A DNA stretch of 61,793 nucleotides from an uncultured Eubacteriales bacterium (GTDB lineage: Bacteria; Bacillota; Clostridia; Christensenellales; Borkfalkiaceae), in contig URKE01000004.1 of NCBI GenBank assembly GCA_900548285.1, forward strand, positions 1 through 61,793. The letters run 5' to 3'. Shown one piece after another: positions 40,307-52,600 of this stretch (positions are counted from its first letter, which is position 1; each line of letters opens with the position of its first letter). A program made the position numbers and the translations under genes. The notes below the pieces were generated by a model. That model did not search any database. It was given only the letters and a program-made list of their open reading frames with translations, and had not been told where the DNA came from.

Positions 40307-43126
40307 TTATTTAGACGGATTCCAATCTCCTTTAGCGTAAATGTGGATATAGAACGTCTTGTAGCCGATGTTTTCCACTCTGATTATAAGACCGTGGTCG
40401 CCGGCATTGTCGTTGATATAGCACTTCTGACGAGTTTTGTTCGACGTTCCTTCTTTGAGAATATAGCCCGCTTCATAATCGGTGAACCCGCATTTTTCCA
40501 TTTCCACGGAAAGTTTGTCGATTACTTCGTTATACTTTTTGAGCGAAAGACCGCGGTTGGAATCGAGGTCTACGTCGTCAAGCCAGACGTTGAATTTAAC
40601 TTCGGGCTTATAAACGTAACCCTGAGAATTTTTATCGCCTGTGTTGAAGTAATCGTGGAATACTTTGCTCGAGAAGTTATCCGCGAATATGCTCGAGAAT
40701 ACCATGGGCGAAGGAATCGCGTCTGCCGCGGCTTTACCGGTGGCCGCATTCGTGCCGAACACTCTGTTGAGAAGATCCTGCGCGTTGGTCGTTTCCGCGT
40801 CCGCGGTGTTCGTCGCGCGGTATTCGGCTTCGAAATAACTCCACGAAGTCGGGTATTCCTTGGTTACGTAGTTTTCCGCAGAGAATAAGTCGGCGGGAAG
40901 AACCGACGTACCGAAATTGCTGTACTCGGTGTTATAATAACCGTAGTAAGTGTCGATGATGTTATAAGCGAAAGTTACGCCGACAAGACGAATTTCTTTC
41001 GTGCTTCTGTTATAGTAAACGTTGACGCTGAGCGCCTGTTTTGCATCGCTCGTTGCGTAGTTTGCATAATCCTTCATGCAGAATTCGCTCGCTACTTCCT
41101 TAACGATTACGGCGTCTTTAAGCGAATAAGAATAAAGTCTTCCGTCGGGATCTCCGTCTACCTGCGTCATGCTGGAGAACGCGAACACATACGGAGAAAC
41201 GTCGAATCCCGGAAGTCTGGAGGAAACGTTGCCCGTCTTTCTGCTCTTTCCGACGAGTTTGCCGCCCGAATACTCGAACTGCTCGTAAGTGTTGTCGCTG
41301 TTCTGTTTGAAGCCGTAAACGTCGGTTCTGTATCCGCCGTTGCTGTATTCGATGGTTTTGTTAAGAAGCACGCCGTCGGCGGCAACTACACCCATATAAC
41401 CCACTTCGCCTTCGGTGGAAGTGAACGGTTTGGTGTGTACCTTTCCGTCCCACGTTCCGCTCGCGCTCGTGGTGGGAGCGGAGCCTTCGCCGCCCGAAGG
41501 TGTGTAATCCGACGGATCGTAAGAAGGAGCGTAAGTGGACGTATCTTTCACTTTGAACGTATAATTGGACTTATCCGCCTTGGCAAGGTTATCGAGCGCG
41601 GTTTTGAGATAACCGAACATAACCTTATCTTCGGCGTCCGTAGGTTCTTCGTAAGGTTTAACTTCGGGTGCGGACACGTCGTCGCCGTAAGCCTCTATTT
41701 CCATTACGACGCTCGTGTAATAAAAACCGATAACGTTGTTGCGGTTTCCGTCGTCGTCATAATCGTAAAGGTTGTTTTCGTAAGTGGAACCTATGATCTG
41801 CGCAACGTTGCCTTCTTCATCAAGCCTTAAAGCAAACTTATAGAACTGTTCGTTGAGAATAGGCGTGAGCGACCATGCGAGATACATCATAAGATATTCG
41901 TCCTCGGACGGAGTGTAAGTGGTGTTGCCGAGAATTATATCGGTATCGATCGTGCCGTATTCCATTTCGTAAGTGTAAAGGTTTTCATCGTCGGAATCCT
42001 GCTCGAACAAAGAAAGATCGAGATAGCCGAGATGGTTCCAGTAACGCTGACTTTCCCAGGTGAGTTCGTTGCTGTAAGAATCCGTTACCACTTCGTTGAC
42101 GACTTTGTTGTTCTTGTTTACGAATCTCTTCTGAGTGAGTCCGTCGTCGCTTCTTACGTAAGTGTTGGAAAGGACGTTCTTATTGCCGTGAATGTTCCAT
42201 TCGCTCGTCCACGACGCGTCGGAGAATACGTAATCGTCGAACAAACCTTGCTCGTTTTCCTGTTTTGTCGCGGTTGCGTTGAGATAAGTCGTGAAATCGT
42301 AAACAGATTCGCTCTTTACTCCGTTTTTGGTTTCAACGTCGCTGAGCGTACCTTTTACGGCAAGTTTGAGATTGCCGAGTTTATCGAGCGTTTCCTGTTT
42401 GAGATTGCCCACCGCGCCTGCCGTTTTGGGAGGTTTAACTGTTATCTGGAAAGACTTTTTAACCGCGGGATTAGCGTTGGAAACGACGGTTATCGTAACT
42501 TTTTTATTCTCGGTTACGTCGCCGTTGACGGTAACCTTGTTGTCTTCGCCGACAGTTACGAGGTTGGGCATATCGGAGGGATTTTCTACGTCTACGCGAT
42601 AACTCTTGTCTTTATCGGTGGTGGAAAGAACGACGTTGAGTTCTACTTCGTCGCCTTTTCTCACGTAAGTTTTTCTTACGGAATTCTTCGACGAAACCAT
42701 CGACGCCTCTATCGTCGTCGAGCCGGAAACGTTCGCTTTTATAGTGAGCGTACTGCTTTTTACGAGGTCGGGTTTAGCGTTGGGATAGCCTTCGACGACT
42801 ACCTGCATCTCTTCGGATACGTTTTTGTTGACCTTGAGCGTGTAAAGCGCGCCGTTTGAAACGATATCGATATAGGACGCGCCGTCCGAACCGTTTACGT
42901 TTTTAACGACCACTTCGTAAGAAGTGTCTTCCGAACCTTTTACAACGCCGAACACGCTGACGTCCGAGCCTTTGGTGATTTCCGTTGCCGAAATCTGCAT
43001 ATCGAACGTAATTTCCGCTTTGTTCGATTCATTTCCCGGCTTCTGGCAGGATGCGAAACCCATCATCATAGTGAAACAGATGATTATCGCTATCAGACTG
43101 CGCGTTACTTTTGAAAACTTTTTCAT
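40307..43126 (-). CDS. Large lipoprotein with Ig-like N-terminus (paralogue of next gene)
   Basis: 939 residues from ATG at 43126 (AAAAGGAG upstream). Lipobox GFASC. Residues about 30-240 contain two or three Ig-like domains (EITFDMQISATEITKGSDV, KKVTITVVSNANPAVKKSF). The long rest has no recognised domain; it shares layout with the 934-residue protein upstream: a QETLDKL linker after the Ig part, an ELTWESQRYWNHLGYLDLSLF segment against TWEESGYYNNFVGLSVSDF, and a FDVSPYVFAFSS segment against FAFSPEIFTST. A Tyr/Ser-rich unstructured region lies near 560-600. Fourth of the five operon genes. Confidence 0.75.
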   Translation of the reverse strand: MKKFSKVTRSLIAIIICFTMMMGFASCQKPGNESNKAEITFDMQISATEITKGSDVSVFGVVKGSEDTSYEVVVKNVNGSDGASYIDIVSNGALYTLKVNKNVSEEMQVVVEGYPNAKPDLVKSSTLTIKANVSGSTTIEASMVSSKNSVRKTYVRKGDEVELNVVLSTTDKDKSYRVDVENPSDMPNLVTVGEDNKVTVNGDVTENKKVTITVVSNANPAVKKSFQITVKPPKTAGAVGNLKQETLDKLGNLKLAVKGTLSDVETKNGVKSESVYDFTTYLNATATKQENEQGLFDDYVFSDASWTSEWNIHGNKNVLSNTYVRSDDGLTQKRFVNKNNKVVNEVVTDSYSNELTWESQRYWNHLGYLDLSLFEQDSDDENLYTYEMEYGTIDTDIILGNTTYTPSEDEYLMMYLAWSLTPILNEQFYKFALRLDEEGNVAQIIGSTYENNLYDYDDDGNRNNVIGFYYTSVVMEIEAYGDDVSAPEVKPYEEPTDAEDKVMFGYLKTALDNLAKADKSNYTFKVKDTSTYAPSYDPSDYTPSGGEGSAPTTSASGTWDGKVHTKPFTSTEGEVGYMGVVAADGVLLNKTIEYSNGGYRTDVYGFKQNSDNTYEQFEYSGGKLVGKSRKTGNVSSRLPGFDVSPYVFAFSSMTQVDGDPDGRLYSYSLKDAVIVKEVASEFCMKDYANYATSDAKQALSVNVYYNRSTKEIRLVGVTFAYNIIDTYYGYYNTEYSNFGTSVLPADLFSAENYVTKEYPTSWSYFEAEYRATNTADAETTNAQDLLNRVFGTNAATGKAAADAIPSPMVFSSIFADNFSSKVFHDYFNTGDKNSQGYVYKPEVKFNVWLDDVDLDSNRGLSLKKYNEVIDKLSVEMEKCGFTDYEAGYILKEGTSNKTRQKCYINDNAGDHGLIIRVENIGYKTFYIHIYAKGDWNPSK

Positions 43127-43184
43127 AATGTTCTCCTTTTTTATTTTCTGCTTCCGCTCCGGGAAACGGAGCGGAACGAATTGT

Positions 43185-45989
43185 TTACGTTTTGTTTGCC
43201 TTATATACGACTTTATCGCTGAATCCGGACGTTTTGTATTTATCCGCTTTCGCAACGATCGTTATCGCGTGCGCCTCTCCGTCGTCGTAAGCCGACGACA
43301 AGGTATACTCTGTTCCGCTTACGATTCTGACGTAAATTCCGTCTACGTATACCGCGTATTGCGTTGCGTTTTCAACGGCGTCCCAATTTACCTTTTTACC
43401 GTTGAGTTTCACGTTCGCGGGGGCGGCGAGTTGTTCTTCCGTCCAGACGTAAACGTGAAGGTCGAGCGAACTGTCTACCGGTCTTACGCAAAGGTTTCCT
43501 TTTCTGTAAGCGTTATCCGAACCCTTGACGAACCCTTTTCCTTCAAGGAATTTATAGGCTTTTTCAAGCGAAGACGTTATCGTATAATCTATGTCGAGCG
43601 GCACGTCGTACCACAGCAACATAGCGTTCTGCACGTAATTCGTACCGGTTATATCGGTGGCGTTGAAATACGTCGCGCTTCCGACTGCGAACGTATCGCC
43701 GAAACATTCCTTATCGCCGAAGAACGGGAGTTCCGCGTCGCGAATCGGGAAAAGCGTCGTTCCGAAGTAGCCCTCCACGCCGTTGCCGCCGAACATAAAG
43801 TCGCCCGCGGCGGTATATTTGTCGACGTCTTTACCGCTTGCTTCGTCTTTTACCGTAGTAACGATCTGAAGGTCGTTCCACTTTGCGGGGAGTTCTCTCG
43901 TTCCCGTCGCGTCGATCGCGGCGAGCGTTGCGGAATCTATTTCCGCGGTGTTATATTCGCCGAATTCGATCTGAATCGCGCCCTGCATCATTCCGAGGTC
44001 GTAATAGAACGCCGCGTATTCGATATACCATTTGCCGTCGTCGCCTTTTTTAACGATAATAAACGGCGGGATCGTCTGTCCGCTTGCGTTCTGGGCGACT
44101 TTTGCGAATATGCCGTACAACTGATCGTCCGAACCGAGACTCTGATACCACGTGGTGGCAACCTGAGTCATCGTGCCGTCCGCGTAGAAATAATATTCGT
44201 CGTAACCGGACTGATTCGTATAAGCGGTCGAAGTGAATATTTCGGGAGAGAACGCGAACGACGGTCTGGACTCTTCAAAATCGCCGGTAAACGCTCTCGC
44301 CGCTCTGAAAGCAAGGCTCTCGTCGGCCTTTTCGCGCGCGTCTACGAACGAATTGTAGATATCGGTTCTGCCGTCTATCTTCTTATAACCGTACATGCCC
44401 GTGGAATTGTAATTTCTCACGGTCTGATTGTTTACGGTGGTGAGAGTGCATCCCGTGAAATACCTGTAATCTTCGGCGACGACTTCGTCGTAACCTTCTC
44501 TCGTCGTCAACTGAACGCCGAGGCTCGTCACTTCTTCCTTGGAAAATTTGGTTTTATAGGACTTGAGCGAACGCATGTTTTCGATTGCCTCGTTTAAAAT
44601 GGACAATCTTTCATACATCGCCTGCCCGTCCTCGGTTTCATCGTTTTTATACTCTTCGAGAGTTTTGAATTTACCGATCGTGGTAACGTTGACGTTATCG
44701 CCGACGTTGAAAACCGCACGAAGCGTCTGAACGGATATATATCCCTCGACGATCGAAAGCGAATCTTCCGAAACGGAAGAAATGCCTATTATTTCGTCGC
44801 CGTCGATGATAAGTTCGAGATTTTTCGGTTCGAATTCGTAAGGGTTGGCAGAAGCGATCATCTTTCTGACTTTATCGAATCCGTTATTTTTCGTGTCGTA
44901 AGTGTAACGCCAGGTTTCCTCGTCGAGATAGAAATCCGAAACGGAAAGACCGACGAAGTTATTATAATAACCCGATTCTTCCCATGTGACGACGTTACCC
45001 GAATCGTCTTTGACGGGATAAAGTTGCTCTTCGTTCATGAAACTCACGCCTATCTCGCACGCTCTGCCTTCGGAATCTTTTCTGCAATAAATCTGCTGAG
45101 TTATTCCGAGACTGCCGTTGAGATACTCGGCGGACCATGTGTTTCTCGTTTTTTCGTTCGCGTCGCTCTCGCCGCTCATGCTCGTTTTTATCGTCGAAAT
45201 CTGCGAGGTGTGAAGTTTTCCTTTGTTTCCCTGCACCCTCGTGTATACGTCTATGTTCACGTAACCCTCGAAACCGATTTTATCGGACGAAGCGGCCTTA
45301 TCGAGCATCGCCTGCGTAAGCGTGGGCTTTGAAACGATTTCAACCGATTTGCGAGCCGAGATCTGCGGATACGCAACCGACGTCGCCGCAACGATTATAT
45401 CGCTGTCGCCCGTAACGTCGCCTTTTGCGGTAAGCGTGAATTCGTTGCCCTTGGCGGAAGAACTCTCCACCGATTCTTTACCGGAAACGATAGTCCACTT
45501 AACGGACGTGTCCGCGTCTTTTTCGGCGTTGTTTACGATCGCTTTGAACGTAACGGTGTTTTTCCCCGTTCCGGTCGCGCCGCTCTTTATAACCGTTTTG
45601 TCGGCGGTTATCGCGATTTTGACCACCGACGGATCGAAAGGCTCAACGTAAGGTTCGTACTCTATTCCCGCGCTCTTTTCCGTGTCGTAATTCCCGTTCG
45701 CGGTTTTCACGACAGCCTGAACGCTGATCGTACATTTCTGATCCGGTTCGGGGAGGGTGAACGATTCGCTCTGAACGAACGCCTTCTGTTCGCCGTAATA
45801 AACGTAATACATAACGGCGTTATCAACCCTGTCCCACGTTACCACGCCGTGCTCGTCCACCGCAACGTTCGCGGGGGCGGCGAGATTTGAATTTTCGGAC
45901 GTATTTCCGGGATTACCGCCGCAGGAAACGAAGAACGACAACGTCATCGCAACGGCGAGCAATAAACTTAATATTCTTTTTATTTTCAT
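43185..45989 (-). CDS. Large lipoprotein with terminal fibronectin-III-like domains
   Basis: 934 residues. The lipobox is FFVSC at 23. A fibronectin-III-like domain opens the mature protein (AAPANVAVDEHGVVTWDRVDNAVMYYVYY in outline, 38-105) and a second one closes it (AAPANVKLNGKKVNWDAVENATQYAVYV, near 850-934). An Ig-like domain lies near 120-220. The core (230-840) is shared in layout with the next gene and may be a lipid- or glycan-binding beta fold. It begins 12 nt after the 46002 gene stop and is third in the operon. Confidence 0.75.
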   Translation of the reverse strand: MKIKRILSLLLAVAMTLSFFVSCGGNPGNTSENSNLAAPANVAVDEHGVVTWDRVDNAVMYYVYYGEQKAFVQSESFTLPEPDQKCTISVQAVVKTANGNYDTEKSAGIEYEPYVEPFDPSVVKIAITADKTVIKSGATGTGKNTVTFKAIVNNAEKDADTSVKWTIVSGKESVESSSAKGNEFTLTAKGDVTGDSDIIVAATSVAYPQISARKSVEIVSKPTLTQAMLDKAASSDKIGFEGYVNIDVYTRVQGNKGKLHTSQISTIKTSMSGESDANEKTRNTWSAEYLNGSLGITQQIYCRKDSEGRACEIGVSFMNEEQLYPVKDDSGNVVTWEESGYYNNFVGLSVSDFYLDEETWRYTYDTKNNGFDKVRKMIASANPYEFEPKNLELIIDGDEIIGISSVSEDSLSIVEGYISVQTLRAVFNVGDNVNVTTIGKFKTLEEYKNDETEDGQAMYERLSILNEAIENMRSLKSYKTKFSKEEVTSLGVQLTTREGYDEVVAEDYRYFTGCTLTTVNNQTVRNYNSTGMYGYKKIDGRTDIYNSFVDAREKADESLAFRAARAFTGDFEESRPSFAFSPEIFTSTAYTNQSGYDEYYFYADGTMTQVATTWYQSLGSDDQLYGIFAKVAQNASGQTIPPFIIVKKGDDGKWYIEYAAFYYDLGMMQGAIQIEFGEYNTAEIDSATLAAIDATGTRELPAKWNDLQIVTTVKDEASGKDVDKYTAAGDFMFGGNGVEGYFGTTLFPIRDAELPFFGDKECFGDTFAVGSATYFNATDITGTNYVQNAMLLWYDVPLDIDYTITSSLEKAYKFLEGKGFVKGSDNAYRKGNLCVRPVDSSLDLHVYVWTEEQLAAPANVKLNGKKVNWDAVENATQYAVYVDGIYVRIVSGTEYTLSSAYDDGEAHAITIVAKADKYKTSGFSDKVVYKANKT

Positions 45990-46001
45990 AGCCGTTTCTC
46001 C

Positions 46002-46595
46002 TTATCTGCCGTAAGAATACGTGATTTTAAGCGAAGCGGAAAGCCCCGTTTCCGTTTTATACCGACAAGTTATTTCCGATATTTTGCTGCCTTTGAAAAC
46101 GACTTCCACGTCTATTTCTCCGTCTACGCTCACAGACCCCTCGGGGAAGAATTTGCTTGCGTTTTTGGCGGAAACTTTGCCTTTGAAAACGTTGCTTTTG
46201 TAAGAATAACCGCTTTCAAACACGTTCGTTCCGAGGTTCACCGCAACGAGCGAAGTTCTGTCGATTTCGCCGCTCGCCGTCGTGGTCGATTCTTTCATTT
46301 CGGCGTTGAATTCGTTGATTTTGGTTATCGCGGTTACGACTTCCGCTTCATCGCCCTTTGAAAACGTTATCGTTTCCACGCGTTTTTCTACGGACGTTTC
46401 GCCGTCCTTTATCTCGGTGGTTTTTACAACCGACGCGACGGACTTAACGGAACTTTTATATCTGTTTTCCATTTTTTCCGCCGAACCGCCGAGCGCGAAC
46501 ACGAGCGTTAAAACGACCGCTATTATCACCGCCGCGGCGACTGCCGAAACGATGATAATATTTTTCCTGCTCCATTTAAATTCTATTTTTTTCAT
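46002..46595 (-). CDS. Small membrane-anchored protein, possible LppX/LolA-like fold
   Basis: 197 residues. One N-terminal membrane helix (IIIVSAVAAAVIIAVVLTLVFAL, near 13-35) follows a basic start, so the rest is outside the cell. The outer part is strand-rich with TTEIKDGETSVEKRVETITFSKGD and ends SLKITYSYGR, reminiscent of small beta-sheet lipid-binding lipoproteins and of parts of the two neighbouring large lipoproteins. There is no lipobox. It starts 11 nt after the subtilisin stop. Function unknown. Confidence 0.7.
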   Translation of the reverse strand: MKKIEFKWSRKNIIIVSAVAAAVIIAVVLTLVFALGGSAEKMENRYKSSVKSVASVVKTTEIKDGETSVEKRVETITFSKGDEAEVVTAITKINEFNAEMKESTTTASGEIDRTSLVAVNLGTNVFESGYSYKSNVFKGKVSAKNASKFFPEGSVSVDGEIDVEVVFKGSKISEITCRYKTETGLSASLKITYSYGR

Positions 46596-46606
46596 TCGCT
46601 TTCACC

Positions 46607-49600
46607 TCAGAAGAATCTCTTTACGAGCGCGACCGCCGCAAGCCCTAAAATCAACGGGAACGACTGAGGCAGAGCGGCTTCCGCCGCGTTTGCGGTTTCT
46701 GCCGCGTTTGCGGTTTCTTCAGCGTTTGCCTGTTCTGCCGCCGCCTCTTCGTCCTGATTTTTGAATTTGTAACCCGTTGCCGCGAATATCGCGTCGGCTT
46801 CCTTTTCCGCAGACCTTACGTAGTCGCTGAAAGAAGAATAGAACGCGTAATACTTAGTCATGTTGAGAATTACTTTATTCTCCGGAGTAAGTTCGGCGAT
46901 CTTTGCCGCAAGCGCGCGGAGATCTTCGAGATTCGCCATATCGAAATTCTCGGGGAGCGCGTTTATTTCGCCTTCGATCGACTTGAGTTTTTCGGACGCC
47001 TTGCCGACTTTGATAAGTCTGATCCGCTCTTTCGCTTCGTTTACGATATTTTCGTAAGCGTTCCACTGCTCTTCGGTTATGCCGAATTCAAGACAATCGG
47101 CTTTCTGCCCCGAAGCGTTCATCGCCGCGACTGCAGCGTTTATCATCGCTTCGTTGTCGAGCGTAACTTCTCCGTTCTTCATTATTTCGTCGAGTTGTTT
47201 CGCGTTTTCAACGAACGTCGCGGTGTTGGTGTTCATAGCGATTTTGTCGCTTATCATAGCGTTTTCAACGTCGAAATAAGTCTGATATACGAGCGAATCG
47301 TAACCTTCGAGAACTTTGTTTCCGGGAAGGACTATTCCTATCTTGTCGTATTTGCCGAGAACGTCGATGAAGTTGCAATAGCAGAGTTCCGTTTTGAATA
47401 TATCGGGGAACGCGTGCAACATTCCGTAACCTTTTGCTTTTTCGTCGAGCGAAATGTTGGAATTGTAATTGTTTTCAAGCGCGGGCGCTTTGTAGGACGA
47501 GAAGTACACCGTGAGTTCGTCTTTGAGCTTCTCGTTCGCGCCGAGGTTATAATAGAACGCGTAATTGCCGATGAACGCAAGCGATTCCGGGAGAATGATG
47601 TTCTCGAAATTCTTGTTGCCCGCCGCCGCGAAAGCGTCTATTCTGTAAGTTCCTTCCATAACTTCGAGTTCGGCGATTTTCTTATGGTTTTCGTCGGAAA
47701 GTCTTGCGGGCGTACAGGAAAGTTGCCACTTGCCGTTGTCCATCTTCGTATAGAGCGAACCCTTGTCGATGATGACGTTATCGCCGACGTTAACCGCCGC
47801 GTCGAAACCGTCGTTTCCGGAATTATTCGTAAATCTCTCGAGATATTTACAACCGAAGAACGCCGCGCTGCCAACTTTTCTGAGATTTTCCGTGACGACG
47901 AATCTGTCGAAGTTGACGTTTTCTATACCGGCGAACGCATATTCGCCGATTTCTTCGAGAGCGTAAGCGTAGAAGCCCTTAAGATTTGTACCGTTGAACG
48001 CATACGCGCCGATTTTGGTAAGATTGTCGGCGTATACCGTCGAATTGATCGCGTAACAGTTGATGAACGCCGCTTCGCCGACTTCCTTTGCAGAAGAAAG
48101 ATCTATCGTCTGAAGAAGGGACTCGACTTTCCTTGCGGAAACCGCCGTCTGCGCGAACGCGTATTCGCCGATATATTCAACGTTTTCAAGGTTCACCTTT
48201 CTCAACGAATCACATCTGCCGAACATATATTTCCCGACTTTCTTCAACGACTTCGGAAGAACGACTTCATCAAGCGAAGCGCAGGCAAAGAACACGTAAT
48301 TGCCGTTTGTGTGGAGCATTTCCGCGGGATCGCCGTCTTTGCTGTCCGCATCGGAATCGAACGTAACTTTTTCGGGAATGGTTATCTTTTTAAGACCTGC
48401 GCCGAGGAACGCGCCCTCGCCTATATAACGGAGAGAATCGGGAAGATCAATCCCGGTAAACTGCGGACCGTTGGAACTCGACGCGCTGACCTTATTGCCG
48501 GAGAACGCGCCGTCGCCGATGGTTTCGAGAACGCCCGTTTCGCCCGCTTTCGTCAATTCGACGGACACAAGCGAACTGCATGCGGTGAACGCATAATTGC
48601 CTATCTCCTTAACGCCGTACAGTTTTACGGAATTAAGGTTCGAACAAGCGTAGAACGCCTGAACGGGTATTTTATCGACCACGTTATTGAACGTTACGCT
48701 CGAAAGCGACGTCGACATCGCGAACACCGTCGCGCCGAGGTCGAGAATTCCGTTCGTCCCGTCTATTCTTAAAAAGTTCAACTCTGCGAGTTTGCCGCAT
48801 TGTCTGAGCGCGCCCGCGCCTATCGAGCCGGCAACCATCGCGGAGCCTTTTCCGTCGAGCGTTGTTTTTTCCACGCCGTCGCCGACGTAAATCGTAAGGC
48901 TTTTAATGACCGAGCCGTAGAACGCGCCCTCGCCGATCGTCGCTCCGTTCTCGAGTTTAAGCGTGAGCGATTGGATGCCGGAAATACCGAAAGCGTAATC
49001 GCCGAGCGACGCTATGGACTCGGAATTTATCACTTCGAGCGTCGAGAATACGTTGGATTTGTTGCCCGTCGTCGGATCTTGTTTAAGCGTGACGGCAGTA
49101 TCAGCGAACGCGTAATTGCCGACTACGATTCTGCCGTCTTTCGGAAGAGTTATCGTTTCGAGAACTTCGCAGTTTTCAAACGCGTAATCGCCGATTGTAA
49201 GTTCGGGGTTTTCGATCGTGAGTTTCTTTACGTTCGTTCCGCTGAACGCGCCCGAAGCGATTGTATTCACTCCGCCGCCTATCGTGAGCGTTCCGAAATC
49301 CGCCCCTATCGCCGCGAGATAATAAGTTTTTCCGTCCTTGGACGTAAGGATTTTTCCTCCGTCCGCAACGCCGTAATCGTTATTTGAGCCGACTTCGAAA
49401 GTCGATAATTTCGTTCCGTCGAATGCCGAGCCGCCGATGCTTTCGAGTTTCGTGGTCGTTCCGAAAACGAGCGTAGTCAACTTGCTCCTGAGTTTTTCGG
49501 GATCCTTTTTACCGAAGCGGCTTATAAGCATCGAATCGGTTTCATCCATACCGAAGCAGGAAACGCCGAGCGACGTTCTGCCCTCAGGCAAAGCAAACTT

Positions 49601-52600
49601 CACAAGTCCTGTCGCGTTGAGGAATACGCCGCCGCCGAATTTATCGACAGTTACGCCGTCGCCGTAAGCGAAATCGGTGAGCGAAACGCATCTGGAGAAC
49701 GCTCCGTCGCCTATCGAAAGAAGAGAATTCGCTATTTTAACGCTTCTGAGTTCGTAGCAATTCGCAAAGCAGTTCTTGGGGATTTCCGTCTTTTCGTAAA
49801 TCGTGACCGAAGTCAGACCGGAATTGACGAACATCGCCTCGGAAAGTTTTGTATGCCCGTCCTCGTTCATCCGGACGCTTTCGAGTCCGGTACAATTCTG
49901 GAATGCGTTTATGCCCGTGTTGCGGAGGTTTTTAAGGTTGACCGTTTTAAGCGAAGAACAACCCTCGAACGCGTAATCGCCTACCGCGTAAATATTCGAC
50001 AAATCGATGACGCCGAGGTTTTCGCACTTTCTGAACGCCTGCGCGCCGATGACGATCGCTTCCTTGTTGAGTTGCCCCGGGATTACGTTGCCGTCCGCAT
50101 CGGCTATGCCGATATTTTTCAGGCTCTTATCGAGCGCGAAAGAAAATTCTCTTATATACTTGACCGTTGACGGAAGAATAACCTCCTCGAGCGACGAACA
50201 GTTATAGAAAGCGTATTTACGGATTTCTTCCACGCCCTCGGGAATGATTACCTTGGTTATCTTGTCGTTATAAGACGGAACTTTGTTGGAATCGTAATCG
50301 TCCTCTTCGAGAATTACGTTTCTGTCGGTGGTGTAAAGACAGAACGCGAAAGAATCGATATATATGATACCTTCGTCGTCCGGAATTTTAACGACGCCCT
50401 CCTGACCGTCTACGGTTTCGCCGAAGCCTTTGTATGCGACGAGAGTTCTGTTTTCGATGACGAACGGACTCTTGACGGTTACGACGACCGCCGCGTTTAT
50501 CGGCGAATAATCGTTTTCTTTGCTCGAATATTTATCTCTCGCCCTCAGCCTTATCGTGGAAGTACCCTCCGCTATCGCGGTGACCACGCCGTCCTTATCG
50601 ACGGTGACTTTACTGCTGTTGGTGGTCGAATATACAAGTTCGTACCTGTCGGAAACGTACCAGGGTTTCATCTGCTCGAAGAGTTGAATCTTTTCGCCCG
50701 GATACATGCTTATTCCGTTGCCGGCGTTGACGTAATTAATATCGCCCGTCGAGCCGATATCGCTCGTCTGCGCCGCCTTCGAGAATGCGAAAAGCGTTTT
50801 ATACCGCGAGAATTTCAGCGATTGAAGTTTTTCGCTCGCAGCCGATTTCACTCCCGCTTCCGCGAGAGCCGCGGCAACGGCTTCGCCTTCGGACGACGCC
50901 TTTGCGTTTATAAGAATAACGGCTTGCTTGCCCTCCCACTTTTCGGTGACGGTGACGGTTGCTCTGCCCGGTTTTTTAACCTTGATTATTCCCTGGCGGA
51001 CCTCTACGATGTCCTCGTTGGACGAAGTCCAAACAAGATGGTCGAGATATTCGGCGTATTCTCTGTTTTCGCCGACCGTTTCGTCTGCGGTGTAAAGATA
51101 CTGAACAAGATCTACGACTTCGCCTTCCGTTGCGGGGAGAATGAGAAGTTCGGAACTGTCTTTTTCGCCCGTTCTGGTAAACTTAAAGTCGCCCCTCGTG
51201 CCGGGAAGTTGACAAATATATATATTTGAGTTAAGCGCGTAATCGTCGACGGAGAATGCGAATGCGTTCGGAATGAGCGCGTCGTTCAGAATATCGTCGA
51301 GCATATCCGTAACTTCGAAACTGACTTTTGTGTCGCCGCCCTTGGTTGCGTCGACTACGGGAATCGGGTTCTCCGTTATGAACTTGTAAGTGGAACTCGA
51401 AGTGAACGCTATCGGAGCAACGGACATCGCGTAATGGTTATCGTAAATAACCATATCGATATAATATCTGTCCTTTTTATCTACCGAGTCGTACTCTTTT
51501 CTGTAATTCACTTCTCTTATCACCGGCGCTTCGTTATCGAACGTGAAATCGAACGAATAACTGTTGCGTCGGTTGTTCGCCGCGCCGCCGTCGCCGTAAT
51601 CGAGCGAGCCGACCATTTTGAGTTCGTACTGACGGTTGTTGACAAGTCCGACCTTGGCGGAATCGAGTTTGAGATAGTCGTAATAAGGAAGCGGACTGCC
51701 GCCCTGCGAGAACGACTTCAACGCGTTGTAATCGATATGATTCCAGAGTTCCTCGCCCGTAATCTTATCCGTAAGCGTGAATTTCATCTGCTTCGCGCCG
51801 CGGAGAAGCCCCGCAAGAACGACGGAAATGCCGTCTATCGCGCCGAGAGTGTCGGATATCGCGATTTTTTCTTCGGTCGCCGGGATTTCACCGTACTTGG
51901 ACGTATCGATATCGTAAAGATACGTTCCGAGCGGAATCATATAATTGTAAAAATATTTTCCGTAAGGCGTGGTCGCGTAATAATCGGCTTTAACCTTATC
52001 GTCGTCGCTTATCGAAGGATCGTGAGCCGTGGTTTCGACTTCGTAATAAGTTTTGTCGAACATCGGCGCTTCCGTCCAGTCGCCGTAAAACGCAAGGAAA
52101 GGAGCGTTGAGGCTTACTCCCTGAGAATCGGCGTTCGCGAGTTTTATGAAGCCCTCGACGTACATTCCGTAAGGGAAACGGTCGTCGATATACTTTCTGT
52201 CGTCGGCGGAAAGCGTGTAAGTCACTTTTACTTTAACGCTGTTCCATTCGTTCGCGTTCGTTCCCGACGCGTTGCCGTTTACGGTTATTTTGTTGCCGCT
52301 GACGTTGCCGTCGCCGCCCTCGAATTCCGCTTTGAAAGTGTTTCCGAGGATATGGGGGGTTTCCGCGACGAATTTATCGTCCGACGTGGAAACGCTTTCG
52401 GTCATGCCGACGAGCGAGAAATCGTAAACAAGGTCGGTTTCGCTCATGTTCACAACGTTGAAATTCATCGTGTAGATACCCGATCTCGTCGGATCGTCGC
52501 CGAGTTCGAGTTTCGATCTGTCCGATCCGTCTACGGTTACATAACCTTTCGTGGTGGTGGTTCTGCCGATATCGGCAAGTCCCGCGCCCTGTTTTCTGGG

